A DNA stretch of 64,000 bases, from positions 29,604,931 to 29,668,930 of the forward strand of contig NC_090128.1 of assembly GCF_040581485.1 (NCBI RefSeq), read 5' to 3'. The notes under the pieces are model-generated. The model made no database searches. It worked only from the letters and a program-made list of their open reading frames with translations, and was not told the origin of the DNA. The translations under genes were made by a program, and so were the position numbers. This document shows, piece by piece, positions 38,858 through 51,811 of this stretch (position 1 is the stretch's first letter; each line of letters begins with the position of its first letter). The DNA is from Linepithema humile. Taxonomy: Eukaryota > Arthropoda > Insecta > Hymenoptera > Formicidae.

Positions 38858-41059
38858 AGCTAATACTGGCAAAGTACTGTAAAAGGTTCCGCTGCGCTTT
38901 AATCAATCTTGCGGCTGTCAATTATAGTTCTCGTTGTATTTCTGTTGTACTTTCAAAAGCGAGTCTTTATAAATTTGTATCTAAATTAGATTTCATCAAA
39001 ATATGGTCGACGCGTTGAAAAAATAATACAAACAAATTGCAAGCAGATAAAAGACTAGCTGATTGAAAATATTATTGCTTATTATTATTATTATATTTGT
39101 TGGACGAAATAATGGTATAAAACGCGGTTAAACGAAAACAAAGTGATATTTTTACAATACTTTTCGTGCAAAGTTCTAGCGTAACGTGTTAGAGAGTTTG
39201 GTTTTTATAGATCCACAGAAAAATATGCCACAATCTGCTTGAATATGTTTATATCGTTGTTTCTTCCAACAACTCATACACGAAAATTGCAATAAAATAT
39301 TGTTAAGACGTATATATAAATAAGACAAAAAGCTATTTAATCCGAGAAATTATTGGACGTAGGAATTAGTGCACATTGCTAATCATCATTCTTTCGCCGA
39401 ACCGAGCCGAAAGAAAGGAAGAATCGGTGCATTTCACGCACGGCCGGCACTGACAAACGCAAAAGTCAATGCCTCCTGAAATCAATAACCGATAATACGA
39501 TTGTGCACGGCCGATTGTGATGCCGGAACGAAGTACGACAACGGCAGAGCTTGCCGGCAATTAGTAATGGCGTGTCGTGCGATCGCGCGATATATTGTTG
39601 CGGTCCGCGCCGCGCTGAAAAGCGATCGTCACGCGACGAATTCTTGCCACGCCAATAAACGCACGACACACACCGTCGAATCCCGAATCAAGATCGCGGT
39701 ATCGCGATTTTTTATCAGATTGAAAAAAAAAAAGTAGATAGCACTAATAATCACACTCGAGGCGTGCAGCCTCTCGAGCGCATTTAAGTTCGTAGCGTTA
39801 ATTAGTGAGTAATGGAAATTGTGAATGAGCAAACGTATGATCTTGTGTAAGTGTCGTCCGTAGACGTTTGCAAGCGACTTCTGCAACGGAATGAACATGT
39901 GCCTTTACCTAATACTTTTTGCGCCTTGTATATAATAGAGATAAACCCCGTAGATGTACCGAGCCATTTCATGCTGTTTATCACACAGTGCTATGAAACA
40001 TGTAGCGATCTTATGACAAAAATAAATAAACAAGTGTTCGAACAGCTCGGAATAATAAATTCGGCATCTCGCAATCAGTGTTTGAAGAAACGCACGACGA
40101 TGATGAAGCGGAATGAAGATACGCCATTAAAAGAGTATCGCGAAGCTTCATGAATTAGCTCTCTTCGATCCTTTAGTGGTATCTGGCGTGGAATGTAATT
40201 TTCGCAAATTGGACGCTGTACAAGAATGTCACTGAAATTTTTATTTAACATAAGGGAGGAAGCTTTTACGAGCGGAAGTTACGGTAAATTAGTTCGAAAA
40301 CTTTTCGGCATGGTATATCTTTAATGAGAGATGCCGATCTTTGCTAGCCAATTTGCTAGCGAAGAACAGTTAACGGAGACAATTTCAGTGAAACTAAAGA
40401 TTACTTTTAAAGTAACTAGCGGGATTTAAGCCGAAGTTGAAGAATCTTAATTCGATTATACTGTAAAAAGGAAAACTTTGGATAAATCATTTCGCTCGCG
40501 GTTTCTACACAGCATTAAGTATCGCTTATTCATCGACAGCAGTGTTTGCTCACCGTAGTAATCGCGATTTTAAATATTGCGCTCTCTCCGCGTTTAACTT
40601 AATTCGAGCATCGCGACAAATAATTAGTAATGCAGAAATATAACAATAATAATCTAATTTTAGGTAAAACTCCATCGACTCGTTTTAAATATTTTCCGCG
40701 CAAGTCTGAAAAATATTTTACAGACGAATAAGATATTAATATTAGCAGTTGTGTGTATGATTCTAATAGATTGCTTCATTTCTGATACGCTCGAAGAAAG
40801 TATTTCTTCAAATTTTGTAAAAAAAAAACAAGATTACGCGGCTAATGAAACAATTATTATTACTTCTGTTTAAACTAAAATTTAGACAAAGGAATAAAGG
40901 AAAGAAGCGTATTTGACGGCGGTGCAATACGTAATACGATAGGTTATCATTAATCAAAACCCGAAATATTCTTTTGCGTAACACGAGAATTGTTAAAAAA
41001 GTCGCGAACATTGTTGATGGGATGGAGTGTGCGGTGGCGAGTGCGGTCACTGCGGCAGC

Positions 41060-41101
41060 AACTGATTCAACCCTCCGCATACTGGTCGATGCTTTTATAT
41101 A
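41060..41101 (-). promoter_or_regulatory. Candidate - strand core promoter (TATATAAAAG plus TCAGTT initiator)
   Basis: Read on the - strand, TATATAAAAG (41101-41092) is followed by AATCAGTT (41067-41060), an exact match to the arthropod initiator, with its +1 A at 41063. The spacing from TATAAAAG to +1 is about 36 nt, slightly longer than the usual 28-33. Downstream on the same strand an ATG at 41012-41010 sits in a good insect start context (ATCAACAATG) and opens MFATFLTILVLRKR, which is short and hydrophobic. A more upstream in-frame ATG at 41080 starts MRRVESVAAAVTALATA, which resembles a signal peptide but precedes the initiator. No continuing exon could be traced. Confidence 0.3.
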
Positions 41102-42300
41102 AAATATCAGGTATCCACGTTGCGTTAAATGAACCGCAAGTTGGATTCCGCGAAATAATTGGTTTTGCCAGCGTATCAGAATTTTTTTTCCGCAAGTTGA
41201 GTTAGTGCGACGCGCTAGTTTTGAGGTTTGCCTCTGGTTTCTGTTTTAATTTTTTTTTTTTTTTTTTTTATTCCAATTGCTACATTTAGATTTGTTTCGA
41301 ACTGTGTGGCCGGCATTCGTCTGCAACCTATTCCATCTATTTATAAACAGCCCCACAATCGTGCAATTATTACACCGCCCGAATTTCTGACGTCGGTTAT
41401 GTTGATATCGCGCACTTTTTAATCTGACAAAAATTAAATTTTTTGAAAAAATTCCGCGGAACATCTAAAAATCACTCGTGAAACATGAGTTGAAAATTAG
41501 TTAAAAAGCACCGACTGCATTTAAATTGCTATGCACGAATCTCTATTCCGCGGAATACAACTCAATATATAGAAAAGTTTTCTATTTATTCAAAATGACC
41601 ATAAAGCACGATTGGTCGTTTTCGCAGAACGCTTAGAGCGATTGTCAGCAAGGGTGGATGCGGATAAAGCGAGAGAATGACGAGGACCGCGCGGAGCTCG
41701 CCGAAGAGGTCTAAAGAATCCATCAGCGAAACTGGTAATCAGGTGGGGTTAACTCGAATTACATTCAGGAATCCAATCTCGCCGGGAGTTTTGCCTCCTC
41801 CGCTTCGTCTCTTTTCCCGCACTTCTTCTCTCTCCTCATTTTGTGCAAGTGCAGTACGCGGCGCAGCCGTTGTGTCCACCTCTTCTAAGTCTGGACAATT
41901 ACACGGACACACTCAATTCACATATTTTAAATCGCGCTAAACGTCTCGAATTTGAAATCTTTTCTGCACTGTTAAAAGAAGCGTCACACCGGCGGAACGT
42001 GATGTGAGTTGAATGTCGCGCAAATAATATGCAAAAAAAAAAAAAAAAAATAGTTAAAGCGTCGAAACAAAAAGGTAAAAATTTTTTAGACAACTCTCGT
42101 AACTTTGAGAGCAACGGTTAGAAATTATGGAAATTGACGCTGCCGAAAAACGACAGTCGGGTGATATCCGCGGAGATACGCCGTGCCTTTAATTGCAAGA
42201 CTCTGGGCGGCACTTTTAAAGCCGGATGCAAATGGACCATAAAACGGACATCCAGCGAACTGGCTCTCATTTACGAGTGCGAAAAGTTTTTAGGTCCGTC

Positions 42301-42336
42301 GAGTTAAGTTGAGTTGAGTCGAGTCGAGTCGAGTCG
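42301..42336. repeat. Graded pentanucleotide array GAGTT to GAGTC
   Basis: Seven 5-nt units read GAGTT, AAGTT, GAGTT, GAGTC, GAGTC, GAGTC, GAGTC, ending at G. The first half carries T and the second half C at the fifth position. Confidence 0.9.
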
Positions 42337-45300
42337 CACGTCGGCGAATGAGAGGGCCTGTTTTATCGGTCTGCGAGTTCGAAAGTAATTCTCTGACTTG
42401 ATAGTAAGACCGACAGGCCGCGCGACTCGGGACTAACTTCGCAGAGAAGAGAAACGCCCGTTCCCGGCTTCCTTACCGATTGCTTTGCTCGAAGGTAATT
42501 TCACTTTGTGGCGCGTTGCGTTCGACGTGTGAGATCGATAATACTTTTATTCGTGCCTTTTCCGCGATCTCGTTCAGGCTAAACAGTTCAGGAAAATTCG
42601 AATAAGTAAATTTTCACTGTACGTTGCACGGTTTTGCAAAATTGCATTAAAGATTAATCGTATTTCTATTGCACTGCCGCCGAAAGAGGAACCTATGCAT
42701 TTTTCCGGTCATCGTTGAAAACAGATTCATATTATTCAAGTTAATTTTCGAAGGTTTACTTTTGCACGCAACTCTCTATACGACATTAAATATGGATCAA
42801 TTTTTCCGCCGGGCTTGCATGATGCTATAGTCGCGGTTGGTCTGTTAATTCGCGCGCGCGCGTGCATTCGGTTATTTTCGCGCCGTGCATCGGCGAGAAA
42901 CAGATACGCGGACGAATTATTTTCGTTCGCATAAACAAAGTCGCGACTTGAAAGAGGAGTTTAAATTGTTTGCTAGTTTTATGCGCCCGTGGCGCTCTCG
43001 CTATCCCTCTCGCTCTCATCCCCGCTCTCATCTCTAGCCAACTGTCTTTTCTCTTCATCTAACTCGCTCGCTATACCTTCGCTCTTCCCTCATTTCTCTT
43101 TCTCTCTCTTGTCCTCCCTTCCACCGCTCGCCGGAGGGTGCGTATTGTTGCTACTGTTGCCGCTGTCCATCAGGAAAGATCCCAGGATGCGAGCCTGCGC
43201 TTGAAGCCCATTGATTAACCGTTGTCTGTTGCATGTTGCGAGCGAGAGAGGAAGCGGAAGAGCGGGCGCTCCGGCGCCCGCGCAAGATGGGAGGGGAGAG
43301 GCGCGGAGCGTTCAACGTTTGCCCACGAGCAACGTTTATGAAAACTTTGTGCATCGACTGCACCGCAGCAACGAATAAAATAACACCCTGGATTATTCCG
43401 CTCTCGCTTCGACTCTCTCTCTATCCCCGACCCCGCGCCCCGATCGGCCCCGCGGAGGATCCCCCGCTTAAATTATCAGCGTTTTCCATTTTGTATCGCC
43501 GATTACTTGCCCCGAAGCTCGCTCGCCGGCGATAAGCAACGTCAAAGAGTTGGCTACAATCAAACGCTATGTGCTCTCTTCGCATTGTTAATGAAGCATT
43601 TTCCGGTTTTCTCTGTGCATGATCATTATTAATATAATATACTCCAGCCATGGCGAGATAACGTTAAACATGTTTGCGTTTAGGCAAAGTAAGCATGTGC
43701 GTAGGATTAATGAATACTTTTCGGATCGAATGCTGCGAATAAATATTTTCGTGCAAAAAAACAGCATGGACTTTCCAAAGCTTTTCTGTCATGATATAGT
43801 ATTTTATACATGTATGTGCATGGTATTTAGTTTTTTCGAGTAATATATATGCGCACACATACACAGTGTTTAGCTGTGCAGTGATGCTTTCGCTCGTCAC
43901 GAGATTTTTATTCAATCGCGCATGTTACGTGTAATATGCTAGGCTTACGTGGATTGCGACAAGTAAATCCCAATAATCGATTTCCACGCAACTTTGTCAA
44001 TGTAGATTAGAATAATTCTATACTGTATTTTTTAACGTAATTATGTAAAGAAATAGAAAAAGATGGAAAATATAATTAAATATATCACTCACCGCATGAA
44101 GACAGCGATTGAATTAAATTATCGACAACTTACCTGAAACAGAAAATACAATGATACTTCAAGTATTTGAATTAAAAAAGAATGTCGAAAACATTATTAT
44201 TTGTAGATAAAAAAAATAGGGAAGCTTGTTTAATACAAGAGATTGAGAACTGACGATTACAGAAAAATAATGGCAAAGATATAAAATGCGCGAGAAACAT
44301 ATCGCGCAGTTAAAACGAGTTACGCGAATTTCCGGTACAGATTCCGCGCATAAGTAGAAATCTTGCAACGGCAGCGGATGATCGACGTGATTTTGCGTGC
44401 AAAAAAAAAACGGACGAACGAGCTACAGAGAGGCAAATACAGAAGAGTCAGCAGCCTCTAGAACCGAGCGGGGAGGAGAAAAGCGTAACGCACGAAGGCA
44501 CACCCTCCGATTTTTATTCTCGCTCCCCGTCCGTCCATTTTCTCCTCATTTCGTCCGGTTTTTTAATTCGCGCGATATTTCCTGGTCGTTTGCATGTTAA
44601 TTTTCGACGACCAATGACGCGGCAGGTTCGCGGGGTACAGACGTCGATGATATTTCGCGTGTTTCGAGAGCGGGTCGAGAGAGCAACATTCCCGACGCAC
44701 AACCAATCCCTCCATACTTTGCTATAGCGCCGCCACCCCCTTTTCTCGTCGATATCGATACGAGCAAACGTTATGTGCCTTATCGCGATGGTGGGGCATC
44801 GCAGAATAATATACAATATAAATGAGGAATGAAAAGATGAGACGGGGCTAAGGCGCAATTGACGAAAAGTCCATCGAACAGTTGTGTAAAGGATCTTCGA
44901 TCGTACAGCGATATGTTATAACGTATACAATGTTTTCAAAACGCAAATACCGGTATTAACACGAATTTCGCTCTCCCGCATGTATTCCACAATTAGTTAT
45001 AAAATAAACAATGGTTTCATAAACATAAAATTGTTACGTGTCAATAGTTCATGCAACCGACATTGGGTCAAAGTAAATGCAAATTTAATTTTACCTGTTC
45101 GATTGTTCAATTATTCACGCAGATTCGCATATTGGTTTTCGTTTCATTAATTAAATAATTAATTAACCGTTTATTAAACATCGATTGCTTACCGAGCAAA
45201 GAATTGGCGCGTGCTGATTTGTCTTATCTAATTATTTTTCTGTGCAATCATCAATTTTCAATATATAAATATTGATAGAATTCTAGTTCCACCGGCGATT

Positions 45301-45746
45301 TCATAATGAATAATGGCCTGACATTTGATCGAGGAATGTATTCAAGGCGAGTGAACGCGCGATATTAAATAGGGCCTTACCGTTTTAATTACCGTATCGT
45401 TAAATGTCTTTCTGTCCGTATTATGCAATAGTCTCTGATGTAATAAATTATCAACATAGTGTCTACATTTTTACGGATGTAATAATACAAAAATCTATAA
45501 ATTATAATTTCGAAATATGATGCGATATTATGTGATTATGTCAATTGAAAAATTAATAGCAATCTATTAATACTACTTAGGGTTTTGTAACGTTAGCGTA
45601 AATTTGAAAAAAAGTTATCTTTAGAAGAGAGTTTAAACGCAAGATTGTGTGTGTACATGAAATAAGTTTCTTATAAAAGAATCTGAAATGTCAGTGAAAG
45701 AAACAGAATAGACTTAGCTTTGTTGACAATTCGAGAAGAGAGCAAC

Positions 45747-45881
45747 ATGACATTTAAACTAGTGTTGGAGATTTCGATGCCCAAGTATAATTCGTGGTGG
45801 ACCTTTGACGTCCAGGCATTGGAGTCGCTCGTTTCAACAATTTACATCGATTCTCCTTCTCCAGAATTCATTAAGGTCTGA
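45747..45881 (+). CDS. Possible small open reading frame, 44 codons (unverified)
   Basis: ATG at 45747 in a good insect start context (gcaacATGa) opens a 44-codon frame beginning MTFKLVLEISMPKYNSWW and ending EFIKV before TGA. Composition is balanced and not low-complexity, which sets it apart from most chance frames nearby, in an otherwise AT-rich stretch. I recognise no domain. No promoter or splice context supports it, so it may be chance. Confidence 0.12.
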   Translation: MTFKLVLEISMPKYNSWWTFDVQALESLVSTIYIDSPSPEFIKV

Positions 45882-46093
45882 CAATAAGTTATTTCTAATA
45901 TAAATGTATACTGCACACATACTTAATGGTGCAATGTCTAATGTAAAATTTAAAAAACATGTCAATGTAGATCATCATTATTATTATAAAAATCTTGTAA
46001 AATTGTTATGATATAACAGATTGTGAAGATATTTCCTTCAATTCAATCCGTAGCAATAAAGATGAAAATATAAAAATTATAAAATAACTGACA

Positions 46094-46120
46094 ACAATTT
46101 TTAGCTTGATTAAAAATTGT
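46094..46120. repeat. Perfect 10-bp hairpin
   Basis: ACAATTTTTA (46094-46103) and TAAAAATTGT (46111-46120) are perfect inverted copies around a 7-nt loop. Confidence 0.8.
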
Positions 46121-46137
46121 AAATAGAGTTGCATGAA

Positions 46138-46260
46138 AAATATTTGACATACAAAATGTTATATAAAATTAAACTTTTAGAGAATGCTGTTTCAGATAGC
46201 TTCCAATTTAATTTTGTCTACAATTTTTCAATAATTTTATATAACAAACAACAAATATTT
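46138..46260. repeat. AT-rich imperfect inverted repeat
   Basis: The left arm 46138-46171 contains AAATATTTG and GTTATATAAAATTA. The right arm 46232-46260 contains their exact reverse complements in mirrored order, with different short spacers. This may be a decayed MITE or chance in AT-rich DNA. Confidence 0.55.
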
Positions 46261-47389
46261 GATATTGTACATCAGTTGTCCGTCAAACAAACATCCATCT
46301 CTGAGAATCATACTTGAGCATGCTATAAACAATCCGTGCAGCTAAAAATCAGCATGGTTTATGGTTAATCCGGCAGTATTTTTTCTCACTGATATATTGC
46401 GCTTCGGCAAAACACACAATGCGGCTGTACGAGCTGCAACTCCGCGAAATGGCCGCGTATACCCGCGTGCTTGATTATTCACAGTTATTTTAATGGGTTT
46501 TGGCTTTTTCGATTTGGCTTTCGAAATTCCATTTTTTATATGTCACTGTCCGTCCGTCGCTCTCTTGCACTTTCATAGAAAATTTACGGTGACAATATGT
46601 AAAAAAAAACTGTCCTTTTTTAGCGTACGGTAAATATGTGATGAGACAGATTTCATTACATTTGCATTAATATCATTTTAGAATCGTTTTCGAATTCGTT
46701 TTCAAGAAAATCTTTCACACTAATTCATTTTTTACTAAAGAAACAACGTTAATTTATATAAATACATGCATGACATTTTTGAACAAAGATCCGGAAATCC
46801 TTGAATCGTTTTTTGTTATAATTTCAGATATCTTTTCATCGCTGTATATATAAATACGTGATGACAAATATGATGTGTTAAATGTGTTAAATGCGCCAAC
46901 TCGCGAGAGTAGCGAGAAAAAGTTCTTCGGCATTTGCAATTCAAATATATAGTTTATAGCCGATGTGGAGTAACGGCCTTGGCCGAAAGGAACAAAAGTA
47001 AAAATAGTGGTGGGACCTTGAAAGAAGGAACACTTGGATAAGAGAGACTGTTCGTCACCTGTGCGTGGTCATCGAATTCTCGCGGCACAGGAAGAGAAAG
47101 CTCGTCGGACAAGGTTGGCGATCGAATTGCTTTTTCTTTGTAACATATGAATACAATATGTCCAAATATCCCATAAGAAGAAGGATACGTGACTGCGTCA
47201 CGAGTAAAAATAAATACGGTGAAAGTGGAAGAGTAAGAGCGCGGATGTGTCGAACATTACACTCTTCCGCGGATTTCCAAGTTTAACGAAGAGACAAGTA
47301 CAAAGAAAACGTGAAACGACATTCGTCTTGTCGACGCCTTGCTGTTTTTACACAGAAACGAAGCGAATTTAAAAGCCATGGCAAATGTG

Positions 47390-47448
47390 AAAATTATTGA
47401 GAACTAGATCGGGAAACACGAGGATCGGGAGAGGAGCGGAAACGGGGG

Positions 47449-47495
<47 letters not shown>

Positions 47496-48060
47496 CATGC
47501 GCGAAAAGTGGAAGAGAAACGACGGAGTCGTTGTCGGTTGCTGTTACCGTTGCTGCTCTACCGGCTTAATCGCATTCAAACGCCTGTGAGCACGTCGGAG
47601 CGTTTCCCCTTCGGCCGAACACGTGTTTCTCTGATTTCATCCGATGTTACCGCTCCCCGCGCCCTCCGCACCCGGCCGCCGCTTCTAGCTCGCGCGTACA
47701 CGCTTCGCGGGAACGCATCGAGTGCATCTATCTCTCTCTCGCTCTCACGCGCGCGATACGCGCCGTTTGTACACGGTGCACACGGCCGGAGAGAGGAGAG
47801 CCCTGTTCTGGATCGCTGGATGCCTCCTACTTGCTTGCTTATCAAAGGGTATCCAATCGTGGCAGTCCGCCGCTCGGTTCGCGCTCTCACACACTGCGCC
47901 GCGCCGCGCTCTCGCCCACCCCCTGGCTGCGCGTTTTCCGCAGCCTCCCGGTCTCTTTTTTTTTTTCCTCTCCTTCTCGAGTCCTTTCTCTTTGCGATCG
48001 CGTTGATATGAAGATCGCCGCGAATCCGCCGATTACCAATGCGATCGATGTCGCGCCATA
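47390..48060. other. GC- and CpG-rich island with (GA)n at its edge
   Basis: It begins with G8 and (GA)18 at 47445-47487 and continues as CpG-rich DNA to about 48060. Frames of up to 204 codons are open here on both strands, simply because stops are rare in GC-rich DNA. The sequence has Arg/Ser-rich low-complexity translation and no domain. A promoter or 5' UTR role is possible but not shown. Confidence 0.3.
47445..47487. repeat. G8 run followed by (GA)18 microsatellite
   Basis: Run of Gs passing directly into an uninterrupted GA array (47451-47486). Confidence 0.95.
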
Positions 48061-49391
48061 GCCGCGATGTGCCGCTGTTTACAAGTCGGCGGCTACGTTG
48101 TGCCTGCGCAATTATCTAACCGGAAATAAATCCGACTCAAGTTCGGTGAAACGCAAAATGATATAATAATCGCTTCAAAGCGGCGAAGCAGCGGTCTGCA
48201 GCACGTAAATAACTCGCCGCATACGATGAGTGCGAATTTAATAATCCCGCTGTAAGGAGATTATGTGATAAACAGAGATTCACGGTAACTAATAACCAAA
48301 ATATCCAGCGATTATAATTGTTAAAAATAGCGAACATCATCTGTCGTCAACACGGAAGACGTTTTTCGTGCACGGTGTGGCACAACCGATTCTCCAAGTG
48401 TTCGTACAAAGTTTCGCAATCGCTTACGCATCAGCGAACTAATTTCTAAACACGAAGACGCACTTGTAATCGAACGAGATTACGTCTCGTCTACCTGAGA
48501 GTCCGGACAAGTAACGACTTTGCCAGCCGACCAATCAGTTAAGAGAGCAATCGTGTTAAAATCTGCATAACCAAGGTCCCATGTGGGTAAACACTCCCGT
48601 GTCCATTGCAAGAAGTTTCGAACCCGTGTGATCTAAGTGCGGGTCCTCGGAGTCCGTAGCCACTTGGATATTCGAGAACTTCAGCGAAAGGGGAGAATAC
48701 GGAAGTCTATCGCCGGAGCCGATACCGTTTTGAGTATTTGAAGAGTAAACGCTGAAGTCTTTTTAAGCGAGGATCCAAGAACATAATCTATACAAAATAC
48801 AGAATAAATAGCGTGCAGATTGCTAAATGTTGAAAGCTTTCAACTTTGAACATTCGCATGTGCAGTTGGAATTCTCTCCAGGATCGCTACATGCGTTATA
48901 AATAATAATTAAGTTATAATTATTTGCATTCATGAATCCGCTTATTGCCCACACACGCCATTTTGAAAGCGCTGTTAAAAGCGGTGAAGCACACTTGCCT
49001 TTTCTCGGTTTTAGCATAACGATTATCTTCAAAGTTCGCGAATTTTTCACACTTTCGCACTTTAGCCTTCACCCGTTTTTCTTCTATTATCATCCTTTTT
49101 CACGCGAAGCAACGGTGGCGGGCAGGTATATCGAACACATGTCGCATGGGAGCATTAAATGTGTGACGGGCACACGGCTTTTCCGCGGCGGATAGTTATT
49201 ATTTCGTTACATTGCCCGCGCGATGCACGCAGCAAAGGATTATTTTATCGCGCAATGTCGCTCCATCGCACTTGGCTGTGATCGACATAGGCAGCGCGGA
49301 ATATTAATTTTTCCGACGGTCTAATTGATTGCATGCTCCGCGCGATAGAAGAGGAAAATATTCGCCGCTATTACTTCGACACCATTTCTTT

Positions 49392-49439
49392 AAAAAAAAA
49401 ATAAAAAAAAAAAAAAAAAAAAAAAAATAAAAAAAAAAA
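49392..49439. repeat. Poly-A-rich block
   Basis: 48 nt of A with only two T interruptions and a terminal G nearby. It could be the remnant of a retroposon tail, but no element body or target-site duplication is visible. Confidence 0.9.
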
Positions 49440-49440
49440 G

Positions 49441-49472
49441 ATGGATTAAAACAAACGGACAGTTTAATCCAT
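49441..49472. repeat. Perfect 10-bp hairpin next to the poly-A block
   Basis: ATGGATTAAA (49441-49450) and TTTAATCCAT (49463-49472) are perfect inverted copies with a 12-nt loop. Confidence 0.85.
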
Positions 49473-51437
49473 GAAAATAAATCCTGATTTTTAAAATTGG
49501 CGATCAGTTTTTAAAAATGTCTTTTATTATTGATTTCCTTTTTTACTTTAAATATGTTTATATTTTGCATTTCTTCAAAGACAAATATTCTTTTTAGCTT
49601 TTTATGGTACAAAAAGTGTAAATATTGGAAACTCGCAATCTTACAGAAAAAACTTCTGCAAATGTCATTTAATTCCATCTCTTACAGAGCGGCACTATTG
49701 ATTTTAGCGCCGATACGACCACGCGTGGATCTGATAACCTTTCATTATCTTTGTTGTCCACCGCAAATCTGTCGCTGAGTTACTTGTAATTTTAATGACT
49801 AGCGCTCGTTGTCGACGACGAACACAAATGATGTTTGATACTCGACGCTTGATAATTGCAAATACTCGTGTGTAAGATCGAGACGTTATTTTAAATTTGC
49901 GTGGTAAAAAATAAATAGTTAAACAAAATAGCTTTCCCCAACAAGTAGAGAGACATAAATTTAACACGTATTTTTCCCCCATACAGATTATATGCTTTCA
50001 TCACATTGCAAGCACTCAGCCGCGTGTCGATAGAAAACATAAATCCATATTCATCCAGATTACACACGCGGCTCTCGTTTATACATTTGCGACTGGGAGA
50101 GATATAATTCTGCGTATTCCATCCTGTCTCCTCCATTAAGTCTCTCCTTTTTCCATTTTTAATCCTACGGTTCGTAACGTATTTATGCGCAGACGAAAAA
50201 AAGAATGGCAAAAAATAGTTTGCACAAAAAGCAAAGAAGCATATTCGATTCTCTCCACAAGATCTTTAAACTTTCAAAAGCTCTTATTATTCTCCAACAA
50301 AATCTATCTAATTTATCTTGTTTTATGCATTTATTTAATCTCTTCGACAAACTCTTCGCCGCACGAAAATCCGCAGATTTTCAAATTTATCGGATCGTAG
50401 CTTACGGGACGATTCTATGCAAAAGCACATGCATAATATTTATTTGCGCGTTATTGCACTTTAGTAAATATTTGCACGAATGCTGTGCCTTTTGGAAACA
50501 ACGTTATTTAATAAAATTCTATACGTCGAATCGCGCATCATGATTTCCAAAACGTAGCTTCTATCATTGTTTTTTATTAAGTTAATCTTATTTGGTCTTT
50601 ATTTCATCATTTTTCTGTCCCGTTTCAGTTCCATTGCATATATTGGCGTGTATTGCAGTCGCATTTCGAAAAACATTCTGTTTTCTGCGTCGCGTGTATC
50701 ATATTCTGTTGATAAATACAATCGTTTATTTAGTTTATTATATTGTGCAAAAGTATCTTGCATTAAGAAAAGAGTATCACAATAAACAAAAGAATCTGTT
50801 AAATGTCAAGAAAGAAAGAAAAAAAAGCTACGATAATAGATTTATATCTTTCGTTGTGATGCAAATAAAAATCATGTTCTGTGAAATTAATGCAAGTAAC
50901 GCCATTAATCCGATAGCGTGTCTATGATATGCGAAGTACAATCAAGTCTTGTGCAATAATAAGACATAAATAGACATTACATTGCACATTTGTAGTTTTT
51001 ATGCTTCGAACAATATACAAAAGACGGAATTGTAATGTTTCCGATGTAGGAAAAACAAAGATGCGCGCAGCTGGATCTCGTAGATCAGACTTTCAAAGAG
51101 TTAATCGACCTCATGATGGTAAGAATCTATAAATTACGATAAAGTGTAGGCTCAAAAATTGTAGTAACGGTTACGGACGAAGTGTTTTACCGTTGCTGCA
51201 CACGTATATGCGTGAATGCAAGTCCCTCTTATGTGCGCAGCTACGCACACATGGTTGGTTTCAATTGCACGAATCGCATGCTGAATGAAGCGATAGCGAA
51301 CAAGCGCCGCGCGCGAAAGGGAGAGAAGAACGGAATTAAAAAGAAAATACAATAAGCGCGACGCACTATGTCGCTACGTAGACGCATTGTTATATGGATC
51401 TCCCTTAAAATACACGGAATACACAAGACAAGAGAAA

Positions 51438-51442
<5 letters not shown>

Positions 51443-51471
<29 letters not shown>
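51443..51471. repeat. (AG)14 microsatellite
   Basis: Uninterrupted AG array. Confidence 0.95.
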
Positions 51472-51476
<5 letters not shown>

Positions 51477-51811
51477 GGAAAAAGCAATTCAGAAGTAATT
51501 CTTATTTCCGCCTTCCATGTCGCGCTACACCTTTGAATTTCAAGCGAGTACAGCGCACTGTGTACCGAGAATGTCGCACAAAAGATACAAAGCATCGACC
51601 ATATTCGATATATTATGTATGTACATGCTGAAGATATCATTGGAAATTTTTTGATCGATCAATCACGTGTTTTTACAACTGTAAATCTTTGAATTTAAAA
51701 CGAAATATAGTAAACACGTTTGTATGAATTTACGTTTCGGCGCAAATTTAGAAATGTCTTGCATCCAGAATCTCACATTTGCATAAAATGTGGAGAGTAT
51801 ATTTGTACATA

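Larger units (their letters stand above)
38311..47389. other. Noncoding stretch, no supported gene
   Basis: Contains an A-rich tandem stretch (38818-38857), poly-T (41250-41269) and poly-A (42032-42049) runs, the graded GAGTT/GAGTC array at 42301-42336, alternating CG at 42850-42866, AT-rich hairpins at 46094-46260, and the - strand promoter candidate at 41060-41101. No recognisable exon is seen. Confidence 0.5.

Noticed and set aside
39851..40153. 100-codon + strand frame with protein-like composition
   Set aside because: It starts at GTG with a stop directly before it. The first ATG leaves only 60 codons, and there is no domain, no promoter and a - strand frame over its start.
47397..48011. 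204-codon + strand frame
   Set aside because: It is driven by a (GA)n array and GC-rich DNA where stops are rare. A - strand frame covers the same region, and no domain is seen.
48600..48640. tRNA-like B box (gtttcgaaccc)
   Set aside because: No matching A box, anticodon arm or acceptor stem can be formed around it. Other ttcga motifs in the window failed the same test.
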